Shown in pieces: positions 1 through 12,700 of a stretch of DNA of 64,000 bases. The notes under the pieces were generated by a model that worked only from the letters and a program-made list of their open reading frames with translations, did not search any database and had not been told where the DNA came from. Each line of letters begins with the position of its first letter. Position 1 is the stretch's first letter. Source of the DNA: Oscheius tipulae (taxonomy: Eukaryota > Nematoda > Chromadorea > Rhabditida > Rhabditidae); assembly GCA_037178975.1 (NCBI GenBank), contig JASJZH010000003.1, positions 4,898,001 to 4,962,000 of the forward strand. The letters run 5' to 3'. The position numbers and the translations under genes were made by a program.

Positions 1-2993
1 GAGAACCGTAAGGGTACAGTGTCCTCTCAAAGCTGAAGTTTTGGGTGACTATTGTAGAATATTTATTGTAGTCAAAAAATCTTTTGAAATGCATCTACGT
101 GCATAGCGCACACGAACTACCTATTTTGATACAAAAATTATAACAGTCGCTGTGAGAGGAACACGCTATTTTTACCGAGCAAAAACTGGAAAGCCATCCT
201 AGCGCAAATGGAGTAAGTTTGTGCGGTTCTAACAACAAAAAAGCGGCGGCTCGTGAAAAAGGCTCAGTGTGTTACAAGCAAAAGGCGTTCCCATTTCTTT
301 CGCGCCAGGTGGTCCAAAAGTGGAATAATTGTTTCCTTTGATTCGAGGCTATTTTTTCAATAAACGGGCGTATTTTCACCTTGACCAAGAAACCTTGAAC
401 TCCCAGTTCTATAAGGGCTTTCCTAAAAAAAAATCCCTGTATTTTCATGAAGGATTTACGTGATTCTTACACTAAACGATCCCCTTCTTGTTGCTGATAT
501 TCAAGGCCTGTTTGGCCGTTCTGATAATATTCACCGTTTAAAAGATCTTTTCTGCAAATATCATAATGAAAGAGTTTCTGCTTGCTGCAAAACTATCTCT
601 CTAGGTTTACAGCCCGAACTCAATTAAAATTTGATGAAAAAACCGACGTTTGACAGCTAAAATGAAAAGGTCGATTAAGAAGTGTTCGAATACAACAGCG
701 TTTGAATTGCGCGGCACTAGGATATACTGTACTTAAAAAACAAGCCTCTGATCAGGATTTATCCAATTTTGGCGCCGGTTCAAACGCGTTTTGTAACAGT
801 GAGAATGCTATTCCAGTCTAACCCTTTGATAACATTCTTCTACCGATTCTATGAGTAATCAGCACAGAGCAGCTTGTCTCACCCTAAGACACATTCCCTT
901 TTTCTTTCTGGCGGCAATTTGTGTGTCTCACACAAATCCCACCGGACCATGACTCATTGTTACCGGGTAATTGAACAGCCGAGAGCCAAAACAGCCCGGA
1001 TTATTTGTATTAGTTTGGTGGGACATCGAGAGAAATCGGACGAATATCGGGCCGTGTGAAGAAAGCTACGATTCTTTCGTTACCATTTTCCGAACAGCCT
1101 TCCTCCCCCCGCTCTCTGAACTTCAGGACAGTTTTTCTTCCGTCCTACTCGCTCCCGAGGGCTTTCCTTCTGATTTGACGGCATTGAGACAGATAGCTCC
1201 CGACGTGGACACGACTCATGATTGACTCACTACCAAGTAGCTATCCATCACTGCCAACCTCGAGTTCAGAAGAAGGAGATGGCAAGCACGGCCGTGATTA
1301 TAAAGTCAGATAAAAGGGAAACTAGGAGGAACTCGATCTGACTCCCTTGGGAAAATGACCAATCACGAGCAGTAACATTAGTTTCACAAAACTGAGTTCT
1401 TTCTATTCCACTCATTCTTGTTATACATCTTTCTGCTTAAAAATCCTTCAATGACGTTCTACACAACGGAACATCTACTTCTGGAATAATTGGGTTATCG
1501 AAGAGAAACAGATCTGATCTTTGGATGTCTACAGAAAGTGAATTAGCTGAGCTTCGAAGACCACACTTCCGTCTGCCCTCAAACGAGAGAGTTCCTCTGG
1601 AAGACGAGACAATGTTGCGAAATAGACCGACGGCTGTCAGATCCTTGAGAAGAAACATGAAATATTGTCTTGGAGAATGTATAACGTCGGTAGTTACGAA
1701 GAATATCGACGTAATCCTATCTATTCTGTCATTCTCATTGTCCAGAATTGCTTAACGTCAGTATGATGAGGTCTCTCCCTCCCTCGTCGAGAGGAGAGAG
1801 TGTCTTCCGGCTTGGAGGGAGCAGAGACGACTGAGGATCGATGCCGGCGCTCCACACAAGGCAACCCAGTAGTCCTCTTGATGAGCAGACCCCGTGATTC
1901 ATCTCTCTTCGTTTTTTCTTTGCGGTTTGTAATTCAGTTTGATAACACATCTATGCGGTAAAGCTAATCTCTATCACGGTAATTGAATGTCAACACCATC
2001 AGCAGGAGATTAGACTTGTTTTTATCCTTTCCCGATTTGAGGATCTCTTGAAAACTTGTTGAAAATGTTCTCCCGACTGTAATATACTCTACGAGAATGT
2101 AGATTGGCTTCCTTCCTGGCAACCATTAGATCTAGCGCCCACGGAATTACAAATGAGAAAGAGGAGGGAATTAGTCAGAAACGGCACCTCCTAAACTCAT
2201 TATGCGCCCTCTCGAAGGGACCATCGATCCCGCTAGAAAAGGATGTTTTGGTCTGAGAGGCTCATTCAAGACAAATGAACGTGTCGAGAAATTAATCATG
2301 AATACGATCTTCTTCTTCTTGAAACATCACTCCTTTGGGGAAGTTTCCCTCCTAGCCTTTCTACTTTGTTTGGGTTCTAGATTCTCTTTTGTTCTCAACT
2401 CGAAAATCATCTTCCTCTAACCACCTTTGGATGTCTGTCGACGTGATAATTCGACTTCCTCTCCCTTTTACTCGCTCCCTTTCCGTCACAACAATCCAAT
2501 TGTTCTTCCCCATTTCCTCTCTCCTCTCTCTCCAGTAAAATACATATAAATTTAAGGCCTCTCGGCGTGTATGCGTCGTGTGGTGTCTCGACTTGGGGCA
2601 CAATAGAAGGCTCACGGGCATCATCCCCGAGGTTCGTTTTCAACATTTTTATTAGCTGCAGTTAGTAGTGTTCCTTTGAAGCGAAAGAGACCTAATTCTT
2701 TACGTTTGCAGCTATTCGCGATTGGAAAAGGTGTATGTGAGGAGAAGCTCAGCTCACACCGAATCGCCTCCTCATTCTAGCAGGTAACTTCTTGAAGCCA
2801 AATGACCCGTTCGGTTCCAAAGAGACATAAGATCAGACCCATGAGCTCGGCAGTTAGCACATTTCATGACGCAGGAAGACGACCTCTTTGTATGAATAAG
2901 ACCCCCCGCAAAATAGATGCACATCCCCTAGCGGAACTTTAACAAATCAGCTGACATGTTTGCAGCAATCTCGTCCGGCTAAGCGGTCTTTTC
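1..2993. other. No convincing gene
   Basis: Short open frames exist on both strands, but none shows family similarity, a phase-compatible exon chain or a good start context. The stretch is AT-rich with pyrimidine tracts. It may hold the promoter and 5' untranslated region of the CDK5 activator gene that starts at 2994. I see no repeat or RNA gene in it. Confidence 0.4.
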
Positions 2994-5336
2994 ATGGGAG
3001 CCAGTCTTTCCTCGCCGACGCCACATCGGCCACCGACTTCGGTAGGTTTGGATTAATTCAAGCAGTCTGAAATAGGTACAGGTATGCAACCATCTCTTCT
3101 CTCCGCCAGACGCCCCCATCTATCTGAACAAGAGGCAGTCAGTTCTAGCTCAAGGATGGAACTGGGGACGGAAGAGTATTCAGCCCGTGGCACGGAAACA
3201 TCTGGCAAAAGCTAATGGTGAGTCTAAAAATCCCGTTAAAATGGAAATTCTTCATTAGGATTCCATTAGAGAAAGACTCCTTTTCAGACCTACTGAGTTC
3301 CCGCAGTTCGGACAGCATCTCGAGCTATCGCAGTGCTCGAGACCTTCCCTACACAAAAATGCCCGTCACTCTGGACAATAATCAGAACTACAAGGGCTTT
3401 GAGCCGGACACTACCGTCATCCCGAACTTCTACAGTATTCGGGAGGAGATGAGGAGGGAGTTGAACTTCCACAAACAGGATTTCGTCAACAACAATCTGA
3501 TCAGTCCGGATGGGCCACAGGCTAAAACTCCTGTCTCTCCGACCCACACTAGCAGGTATGAGTACAGAGTTCGAAACTTATACTCTCTTGCAGGACAAAA
3601 CCCTTTATTGTAAACAAGGAGAACTACAATAACAATGGAATCATCACGAGAGTACAGAAGACGTCTTTGGTTTCTAAAGATACTGAGGTAAGCAACAGTT
3701 TTTTTTCTTCTGAAACGTTCGAATTTCAGATCGCTCGTCGGAAAACAGTCGTCCAAGCATCAACGTCGGAACTGTTGAGAGGACTTGGCCATTTCTTGGC
3801 TCAGTCGAATCCGCCTCCTGACTTTGACCCGGCACAACTGGTTAGTATCCATAAATTATTGGGGATGAGTCTTAAAAACTAGACTCTTTCCTTGGGCAAA
3901 CACTTGACATGGACAGTTTCGAATATGATAAGAGAGGTTCCTTTTTAAGAGGGTCGGTACATCCGTTTTCCTAGACTTTTTCCAAATGTTTGTCAAGGTC
4001 AAACTGCTTACTGATCCACCTATTAGATTTTCCTTCTCGTATTCTACTACTGATAAACTCCTTGACCGGTTGAAGTGGACGATTTCTATTCAACCCACCT
4101 CTGCTGTTGATCTATCTGATCTCTATTGGATTGATCAAGATTCCGACTACTTCCTCCTAAAAGACGATGCCGATGTTCTGATGGCAATCCAAGGATCGAT
4201 CGACTATCTCGTTCGCCTCTCAACTACTCCGAAGAAATCGCTAAACATGCATTCTTGTTCTACCTATGACGAAAACTGTTCCCAGTGTTTAAACGGAGCT
4301 GTTTCATATCTGAAGGATCAAGAAGACAAGTGTTCTCGACGTCTCGGCCGAACGGAGAACAGGGACTTCAGACGTCATTCTCCAAGTTCTGGATCCAACT
4401 TCGGTTCTGAATGCTCTCGCAGCCACAGCGGAGTTGTCCGATTTAGATGAAAAAACCTGTAACGAGTAGCTAGAAGACTTTGATGCTACAGCGAAGACAA
4501 AATCTATCAGTATCTGTAAGGAAGGGTCAAACATTACGACCGAATGAACGACGAAGGAACGCTAGTCGAAGACAGGAATACTGATCTTTTCTTCTCATAA
4601 TTTCAAACAATAAACATACAACTAGTTTACCAAACAGGTGTCCAAACTTTCGATGTTATAAAACAGGATTAGAGGGCCGTTGGTCATGCTATTAAAAGTG
4701 TCTCATTCTCCCTCTCACTGATGACCAGAAAAACTTCTCTATTGGCTCTCCAGAGATATCACTTTTTTTCAGGTCTCATGGCTGAGAGCAGTTGACCGAG
4801 CGCTGTTACTCCAAGGCTGGCAAGATGTGGCTTTTATCAATCCGGCCAACCTCGTCTTCGTCTACATGTTGATCAAAGACGTCATTCCAGGTTCCACTCT
4901 TTTTTTGAAGTCATGACAAGAGACAATTGTAGACGAGGGAAGCATATCCTCCGTGGATGACCTACACGCCTGGGTCCTCACGTGTCTCTATATTTCCTAT
5001 TCGTATATGGGCAACGAGATCTCTTATCCTTTGAAGCCTTTTCTCATCGAAGTTGTGAGTCTTGTTTATGTTGCGAAAGAGAACACGGAATCGGTCGAGC
5101 GTGTCTTCAAAGGGGGAATTAATCTTCTCCGAAGCATGTTGAGCTCTTTGAGAACACGAGGAGAAGATTCACTAAACATAATTGAAATGGAAGATTTTCA
5201 GGACCGCGACAAGTTCTGGAACCGATGTGTCTCGATAATCAATCGACACAGTTCTGACATGCTTCGTCTCAACTCGTCTTCCGTCTTTTTCAGCGAAGTT
5301 TTTAACGAATTAAAACAGTTTTCGATTTTCCCTTGA
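2994..5336 (+). CDS. CDK5R1: CDK5 activator (p35/p39 family)
   Basis: Regulatory subunit that binds and activates the cyclin-dependent kinase CDK5, mainly in neurons. Exons I read: 2994-3041, 3082-3217, 3288-3555, 3594-3687, 3730-3840, 4773-4890, 4933-5054, 5202-5336, all phase-compatible, giving about 343 residues. The start MGASLS fits the N-myristoylated MG start of p35. Family landmarks follow: KRQSVL in exon 2, [16 protein letters not shown] in exon 5, [16 protein letters not shown] in exon 6, [16 protein letters not shown] in exon 7 and [10 protein letters not shown] in exon 8, which together make the cyclin-box-like CDK5-binding domain. The intron 5055-5201 is a multiple of three and has no stop, so its retention would give a longer protein; family spacing argues for splicing. 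The 932-base intron 3841-4772 is far longer than its neighbours and contains a separate ORF. Confidence 0.93.
3986..4450 (+). CDS. PB1-domain protein nested in an intron of the CDK5 activator gene
   Basis: Single-exon frame of 154 residues on the same strand as its host gene. Residues 2-75 resemble a PB1 protein-interaction domain: a basic VKVKLL strand at the N terminus and an acidic OPCA-type stretch, [18 protein letters not shown], near residues 48-65. The C-terminal half is Cys-, Ser- and Arg-rich and I do not recognise it. A polyadenylation signal AATAAA lies at about 4609, still inside the host intron, which supports an independent transcript. It could instead be an alternative 3' end of the host gene, but I see no exon linking them in frame. 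PB1 assignment is from motif reading only. Confidence 0.55.
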   Translation: MFVKVKLLTDPPIRFSFSYSTTDKLLDRLKWTISIQPTSAVDLSDLYWIDQDSDYFLLKDDADVLMAIQGSIDYLVRLSTTPKKSLNMHSCSTYDENCSQCLNGAVSYLKDQEDKCSRRLGRTENRDFRRHSPSSGSNFGSECSRSHSGVVRFR

Positions 5337-5979
5337 GCCTCTGCTGACCCACGGGTCTTTGTCCTTCCTACTCTCCCTGTGCTTCCTCTCATTTTCCTGT
5401 TCCAGCTTGTACTGCTCAATTCGATCCTATAGTTCTCTAAATAGTGCTTAAATTTTTATTATGACCAGAAACACGGTGCTCCCCAAATAACACTTTCTTC
5501 CTTTTCTATTTTTGGCTTTCTGACGAGAAATAAACGTTTTTGTTTCACTTCTGAGAGCATGAAATAAATAAGTAAGCGAATCTAGTTCAAAATGCCCAAA
5601 AGTCTGTGTGTGTCTGTCTGAAACCTTAATTGCCACTTTGTCACACATACTTTATGACAGCAATTACTCTTGGCAAGTCAAGCCAAATCGAGTCAGTTTG
5701 GGAGATGTGTCTCTGGGAGAACGTTGCTCCGGTAGTTTAACTGGAACACTGTCGCAAGCTCCAACGGGGTATCAGCCAAACTTGTAGTACGAAAAAAAAC
5801 TAGATAATCAGTTCATGTAAATAGTATAATCACATAGTTTTGTTTTGACTTCAGATTTAGCTCGTGAGATCCCACATAGTGTAGCTAAATTTTGGAGTCT
5901 CTTAGTCTATTTCTTACATCGATCGAATGGCGGTCGGGATGTTGAAATATCTGAAAAAAGTTTTAATTCACGTTGAAAG

Positions 5980-7758
5980 TCAAACTGACCCCGGATCAAG
6001 AGGCATAACATGGGTAGCATCGAAGTCTACAAGATAGTGCTCGCATGCAGCGAAGAGTCTCAATCGCCGACGACTTGTTTCGTCCTGAAAAAGGAGAGTT
6101 TGACATCTATATGTAAAATGCGTACTTCTGCAACACTCGAACTGAGAGCTCGTTCCTGTGGTGTCATTGCGAGCCATTTGTCTACTTGAGGCTCCAAATC
6201 CTTGATCAATTCTGGATGGCGTACTCGGAGAACTTCTTTCAAGAGGTAATTTGCTCGATTTGTCGACCGGACGTGAACTTCTCCCAGTCCTTCGTCGATG
6301 GTCAGTATTTCTTCTTGAAGACGACGGATCAGGCGAAGAGGCCCCTTGTAACGAGCAAGCTGAAAACCCTCTAATCTAGAGAAAGGTAACAAACGAACAA
6401 TCGCATGAATCTCCAGATTCAGGTAACTCCTAATCGCATACTTTACTATTCCACTCAAAAATCTTGGCATTCGTGCCTCGGCGAGTGGATAGACATCGTC
6501 AAAAGTGGCGTCCAAGATAACTCCCTTGATTTCTGGAAAGTACTTTTAATATTATTATGTTGAACAAAGCGCACTCGGATAGTTGGCGGCCAAATAGGCG
6601 CAGGGGAAACCACCGATGGACCAGCCAAAAACAACGATGTCCTCTTCCTGATAACCCAAACTCTTGGCATACTGCATTATCGCCTCAGCAGCTGCCAATG
6701 TATTCTTGGGAAAGGGAAGACCAGAACTCTCGCCGAACCCTGGATGATTCCATCCTAGAACAGAATATCCTAGCTGCGTTGGCGTGTTTGCCACTCCAAT
6801 CTCGTAGTATCCAGCGTTCCCTTCGCAGCATATCACAAGCGTTTTGTGTCTGAATCTGTAATTAAAAGGTTGCGGATGGCACTTCTTACCGTTGTTCTGG
6901 AGTACCTTGACTGCCCTCGATGTACATTGTGTCTAAGAGATCTCCTTCTGTTGTACGGACCCAAGCTCGTTTTCCACCCTAATTTAGTGAATCAACAATA
7001 AGTTTCCTACCCACCTTGTGAGCAACCATCTGCTGGCGTGCTTGACGGAGATTTCCCTTGAGCATGTAGTTGAGCATAGCCATCGAGCCAGGATACATCA
7101 TTTGTCGACCGAATGCGTGAATCGCATACCAGGATAGAGCCTTTGTGATCGGATTGGCTGAAAATTATGATAAAACTGAAACGAATAACGAAACAATACC
7201 TCCGGGGAGAGGTGGCTCATGGATCCAGAACTGGTGATTAGGCACGGCGTGAAAATCTGCATTTACACCGATCAGTTCGAAGTCATATTTTTTGAGCTCC
7301 TAAATTATTAAAGAACTAAAACGATTAAGGCAGTACACGCATACCTCATTGTGTCGTGCGGTTCCCGTATCATGAGCTTTTTGCCATACGGCGATAAATT
7401 CTCTGTAACTGGGATCCATAACACGACCAATGAATCTGAAAAAGAAGGACTTTTACAGAAAGATAAAAGAAACTAACCGACCACCATATGCCAAAATGAC
7501 AAGGATTCCAGCATACTGTATCATTCCTAGCACTGTATTCGTAGTAAACCATCCTCTATGGTACAAATACGCGAATATGACCGGTCCAAAGGCCAGAGAG
7601 GTGGAAACATAGAAAATACCACGACAGAAACTCATCGCCGTGTTTCCCCACGATTCGGCCGTGTTGAGAACACGTTCCGGGCCTCGAAATTGCCGGTAAA
7701 GATCGGGGCCGACGAGTAAACTGTATAGAGTGCCCATCTGGAAGAGAATACGAAACAT
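5980..7758 (-). CDS. ABHD16A: Phosphatidylserine lipase ABHD16A-like alpha/beta hydrolase
   Basis: Membrane-anchored lipase; the vertebrate enzyme converts phosphatidylserine to lysophosphatidylserine at the ER. Nine phase-compatible exons on the minus strand (plus coordinates): 7478-7758, 7345-7435, 7200-7299, 7015-7157, 6890-6978, 6575-6855, 6399-6532, 6126-6359, 5980-6084; 485 residues. The first exon encodes two hydrophobic segments. Exon 6 carries the family signature VICCEGNAGYYE, then GYSVLGWNHPGFGES and the nucleophile elbow GWSIGG. Exon 7 has the ILDATFDDVYPLA acid region and GPLRLIRR follows in exon 8. The last exon has the catalytic-His context FDATHVMPLD. All introns are 36-45 bases, and several have no stop, so a naive ORF scan reads through them. 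It is shorter than human ABHD16A (558 residues) at the N terminus. Confidence 0.93.
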
Positions 7759-8101
7759 TATTGTATCAACAAGTGAATAATGTTTCCAAGTAGTTTGAGT
7801 GTTTACATTTTCTCTGGGTCAGCTGTTTTGATGGATTTCGTCGACAGCAGAGCATTGTTTTAAGCGTGATCAAAAGAGCACAAGTTTAAGTTTCATTTTA
7901 GAAGCAAATAGGTGTTCGATGACTGCAGAGTTTTAACAGCTTTCAAAAATCTGTCTTTTGGCACGATCACAATTTCACAAAATATTATAATATTATCCAG
8001 AAGTAGTTAGGGACAATCCCCTGTTGAAAACAGTTAAAATAAAGCGATTGTTTTAACTTCAACCAATTTGGCAATATACAACAAAAAATGAGATTGTCGG
8101 G

Positions 8102-8769
8102 TTACTTGGCGTCGAGAGATTCTTCGTTCTTATTTTCTCCGTTTTCTTCTTTTCCATCCTCTTCGGCGTCATCTTCTTCATCCGAATCTTCTTGCTTCCC
8201 TTTCTAAAACCACATGATTAAGGGTCAATAAGAAAGAATAACCTTATTCAATCTGGCTTTCTTCGCATTGGCCTTCTGTCTGAGACGTTTTGCTCTTTTC
8301 TTTGCAGTTTTGGCCTCTTCTTCTTCCTCTATATCTTTTTTCTTTGAACTGGAAATGGTACTAACATATACAAATTATCACTTACTCGTATTCTTGATCT
8401 AGCTCCTCCTTTTTTGCCATAAAGTCCATGTACTCGAGCCTGTTTTGTTCTTTTCGACGGTTGTTTCTAAATGAAACATTCCAAACGGATTTTTTTAAAG
8501 ATACCTGTAGATGTGAAATTCAGCACTACCCGCAGCGGCCGAAGAGCCAACCACATTTCGAACAAACTCTGGTGGCGGCTTCGGAGCTTTGATGTCGTCT
8601 TTCCGAACTGGTAGAGGAGCTAATTTATTCTGAAGCGATCAAAATACGTCATGAGAAGAAGGATACGCACCGGATTCTTCTCTAGCCGATTAAGACGGAG
8701 ACGGATGAGATCATATGCAGTACTGCACTTCCTTTCTTCCTCCTCTTCGGGATTTTCGTCACGAGGCAT
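8102..8769 (-). CDS. PRKRIP1: PRKR-interacting protein 1 homologue (spliceosomal)
   Basis: Small basic nuclear protein, known in vertebrates as a PKR inhibitor and as a component of the catalytic spliceosome. Exons: 8671-8769, 8505-8629, 8386-8466, 8243-8348, 8102-8203; 170 residues against 184 in human. The diagnostic block [20 protein letters not shown] is in exon 2, followed by FHIYR and the EYMDFMAKK helix in exon 3. Exon 4 is a long Lys/Arg/Ala helix and exon 5 ends in an acidic tail rich in Asp and Glu, as in the family. All exon phases agree. The gene lies head-to-tail behind ABHD16A on the same strand, about 340 bases upstream of its start codon. Confidence 0.93.
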
Positions 8770-8823
8770 TTCTGAAAACTGGTTAAGAAGGATATGCATT
8801 GTAAAAATGAATGAAGTAGTATT

Positions 8824-8988
8824 TTAAAATGCGATTTTGAATAATAATGAAGAGCTAACAGTCTCCTCAGATTTCGAATCGACTTCGATCGAATGTTTTC
8901 GCGTCGGACAGAAAACGTTGTGCGATTTTGGGAGATACATCAGAACAAGATTTAAAAAGAGAATGGTTAAAAGGTGAGCAAAATCCAT
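8824..8988 (-). CDS. Possible small secreted or uORF-encoded peptide
   Basis: Frame of 54 residues beginning MDFAHLLTILFLNLVLMYLP, which looks like a signal peptide or single membrane helix, followed by a polar Ser/Glu-rich stretch. It ends about 55 bases upstream of the PRKRIP1 start on the same strand. It could therefore be a short upstream ORF in the PRKRIP1 leader, a small secreted peptide gene, or chance. No family recognised. Confidence 0.2.
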   Translation of the reverse strand: MDFAHLLTILFLNLVLMYLPKSHNVFCPTRKHSIEVDSKSEETVSSSLLFKIAF

Positions 8989-9727
8989 GTTTTACGCAAA
9001 ATCCATAGACCTATAAATAAAGTCAAATAGAGAAATAGAGGTCAAAAAAATTTTATTCTTCAAGTTTTAATGAATCCTGCTAGTAGCCTGTATGTTTGCG
9101 TAGAATATTCTCGGAGAAAAGGGGAGAATGCAAGAAAAAACTGAACCATTCATTCCGACAGTAAAGTGAGCAAGAACTCAAACGACCCTCCCAATTTAGT
9201 AGCCTCGTTGTGGGGGGAACTTGGATTTCCTTTCTTCCAGAGGAGAACTGACAGGCGACGAGTCAGGTATCAATCTGCTATGGATGCCTCATAAGCGATA
9301 TTTGAAAGATCACCCAATTCCCCAGTACCGACTCGCATAATCAATCATCGCAATAGTATCTCTCTGCCGTCAAGAGTGGGATTGTTCTTGACTTCTTACA
9401 CCCTATACCGGCCCCTTTTCTAGTTTCCCTATTGATCGCAGTCTTCCTCTTGGAATTATAGGGTGATCACTCGTTGTACATGGCCATAAATCTGCTGGAG
9501 AGCTCAGGCGCCCAACAGGTGGTGGTCCTCTCCTAAATGACCCGAGTGACTGACCACACAGGATGGTGTCACACTTCCCGCAAAATTTGCCCTAGCGTCT
9601 TTTTTTCTTGCATGTCGCCCCATATCACTGTTCTCTCGGTTTCCGGCGGAAGTTTACGCAACCTTCAAAGAACTGATTTCGCTAGTTACACTAACATTAC
9701 TTAATTTTTTCAGAGGAATGATACAAA
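8989..9727. promoter_or_regulatory. Divergent intergenic region before the TRPM2-like gene
   Basis: No coding exon seen. A good acceptor (polypyrimidine tract plus CAG) lies about 14 bases before the TRPM2-like start codon at 9728, so the 5' untranslated region of that gene is probably spliced and its promoter lies further upstream here. Confidence 0.4.
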
Positions 9728-12700
9728 ATGGATGATTACGAGCAGCCTGTGAACGAGTTGTCCCTGGTCACGGATACCGTCGCGATTCAGGTTGGTACTT
9801 TCAACATGGAACGTGTATAAAGTGATGAATTCGATAATAGAATATCGAGCTAGGGGTGACTTATGGAACTCAATGACCATATTTGCAGGTAATCGACGGT
9901 GTTGGCGGTGTTCAACTCTGTCCATCCATTATCCTCGGCAGTGCACAGGTATGTTAATTACGACTATCGGAATCGGAGAATACCGAAGTCTTTCAGGCTT
10001 TGCCTGGAGCATCGAAACACATTTACAGCCGGCTGTCGGCAGCCGCAAATGAGGTCGATGAAGGAGTTCCGGATCTGATTCTCAGTCTCGTATCTCATGG
10101 GAATCAACTCTCATCTAAGTTTTTGTCCTCTGTTGAAGCGGCTTTGGCACCTCTGGTTCAATCGAATGGACTATGGCTAATCTCTTCCGGAGAGTACGAC
10201 GACCCCTTTGCTCGTGCTGCCAGCAACACGATTAGAAGTGTTTTGCCTCAGGTTGCTCAAAACTCTTCCCATTTTATCTTGTTCAGACGGAAAATGCTGT
10301 GGAAGTGTTGCACTTGATGGTCAACAACTACGAAGACGTACTGGTTCAGTCCGGATTGCCCATGGTTGACACCTCGTTGAATACATTGCTTTTACTCTCC
10401 CGAAAAGAATCTTCTCTGGGAAAGACAAAACTCAAGGCTCAGTCTGTTGTTCGACTGTCTCATCCGCCTCCAGGTGAGAGCCAGCCGACCTTCTCTCCTA
10501 ACACCATCTTCAGCTCTTTTGATTGGAGTGCCATCAGACCATATCTCTACGGGAATGACCCCAGCCATCCAAGCAGCACCTATCCTTCTTTCACCTTCCA
10601 ATGACAAACGACCTCTTCCCGTCGTATTGTTTGCAGGTAAGACAACTTTGAACGCTTGTCAGGGATAGTACAGGATCCTCAACGGAATCCCTCGAAGAAC
10701 TTTTGATCTATGTGGAACACGGAGTGCCAGTCATCATACTTCAGGTACTGTCTTGTTCGTTAAAAAAAGACATTTTTTTCAGGACAGTTGTGAATTATGT
10801 ACAGTGCTGCATCGAGCTACTCTTCTCTACCGTACTCCACAGTTTGAACACAAACGATTTGTTTCTTGGCTGAGGGAACAGTTACATTCTGTCGGGTACC
10901 AAGATGTCGACAACATTGTCGACATTATCGTTCAAGCCTTCTCGATCGCTTTGGGCGGGCCTCAACTGCTCGACTTTCTCGACAGTGACGATGTGAGTCT
11001 TATTACTGTCTAATAACGATGTTTACAGATCCTGTCTTTGGCTGGGAGATTGGTCGATCTCTGTGTTCAAAGCTATTCTGGCAGTTTAGAAACTAGACAG
11101 GTGGTACTTCTAGCCGGGCGACTGAACCAACCGGGAGCCATTTCCCCGCTCCTTTCATCCGAAACTCTTGATGACGATGTAGGTTATAACTAATCCCGAG
11201 TTCAACCAAGAACAGCTCATGACTGACCTCCTCTGTGAATGTGTTCTTCACGACGATAGAGTCGGATTCCTTTCGTCTGTCCTCGAGGCCAGACCACAGC
11301 TAAATGTGACCTCAAACATGCTCATTAGAATGGCCAATATTGCTGATCAGGTACCGTTGTTTTTGACCAATTCATAATGTACTTTCAGCATTTCTACACG
11401 ACTATCGTGCTCAGTCAGTGCATGGATTACTCTGCGATTCCGGAAGAAATCGATGAACAGTTCGCCCATGATCTCAACGTGGCCATGGTACTTGTCTGCC
11501 ACTTTTGCATGAAAGACTGCTTCAGAAACGACTCTCATTCGGAGTTGATGAACTCTTCCCGCCAAACTTTTTCACTGGAGACATCCTTCGAAAAGACAAT
11601 GGACAAGCTGTCAAAATGCTTGCAGTTCGATCCATTTTCTGACTCAAACTCACGTTTATCTTCAGATTTGGTGTCTGTTACTGCACAAACCGAGTTTGGT
11701 TCGATGTCTCTGTGCCTATTCGGAAGAGCCACTGGCCTTCTCTCTCGTCTTGTCCAGAATAGCCAGATCGCTTTCGCACGAGGCAAGAGACTGGTACTTC
11801 TACTCGGACTCTTTGAACCAATTAGCCGACAAACTAGCACTTTCGGCCACTTCAATTCTTGATGGTGTTCATGAGAAGACTCCTCAAAAGGCGTACCAGA
11901 TGGTCTGTCAGCCAGTGGAAGAGTTCCACGGAGCCACCATCACCCAAATGGCCTTCCAGGTAGACTGCTCGTCAGTTGAGACAAAAACATCTTCAGGCCA
12001 ACTGTCGTTCGATTCTCGCCCACGAGACTTGTCAACGATGGGTTCATCGTCTTCTCTACGGCCATCTTCAGTCACGCGGCTGCCTCAGTTTCCTTCCCGC
12101 CTGGTTCAAAATTCTCATATCTGCTGTATTCGTCGCTCCCGTCAAATTCTGGATCTCCACACGACCTGCTTTTACTCACTTTCACAAAGACAACAAGTCT
12201 CCGACAGTTGCTTTACTGGATGTCTCCCGACAAGTCCAAAGGAGGACTCGAACCTATAGGTAGAGATTGATGTTAACATTTCTAGCCAACAGTTTCAGTG
12301 TCATATCTGGCAGGAGCGACGCTCTCACCAACTTGACAGCTCCGTTGTCGGTCAATTTTCCTCATCAGCTGACGTCGGGAGGAGAGTCAGCTACTCCACA
12401 GTCAATCGTATTCCCGTTGAACATCGAGGAACCAGACAACGAGGCAACTATCAGACTAGCTAAGAAAGTTTGTTCCGTTATCATCTTCCTTATGTTTCAA
12501 TTAAGAAAAGAATACGTCGTTGGGCTTCTCCCTCTCTCCGTCTTTTCTACTCCACACCCATCGTCAAATACTGGTTATCTCTCGTCTTTCGTCTACTTCA
12601 TCTAGGTTTCATGGCCTATGCTGTAGTGTTTCCCTGATTTCTCAAATCCAACCAATTTCAGTTGCTTCTTCCTGGTTGTGGATCCCTATATCTGGATGCC

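Noticed and set aside
11389-11862. A 161-codon plus-strand frame within the TRPM2-like gene
   Set aside because: It reads through two short stop-free introns (11488-11525 and 11625-11665). Removing them restores TRPM motifs LFPPNFFTGD and IWCLLLHK in another frame.
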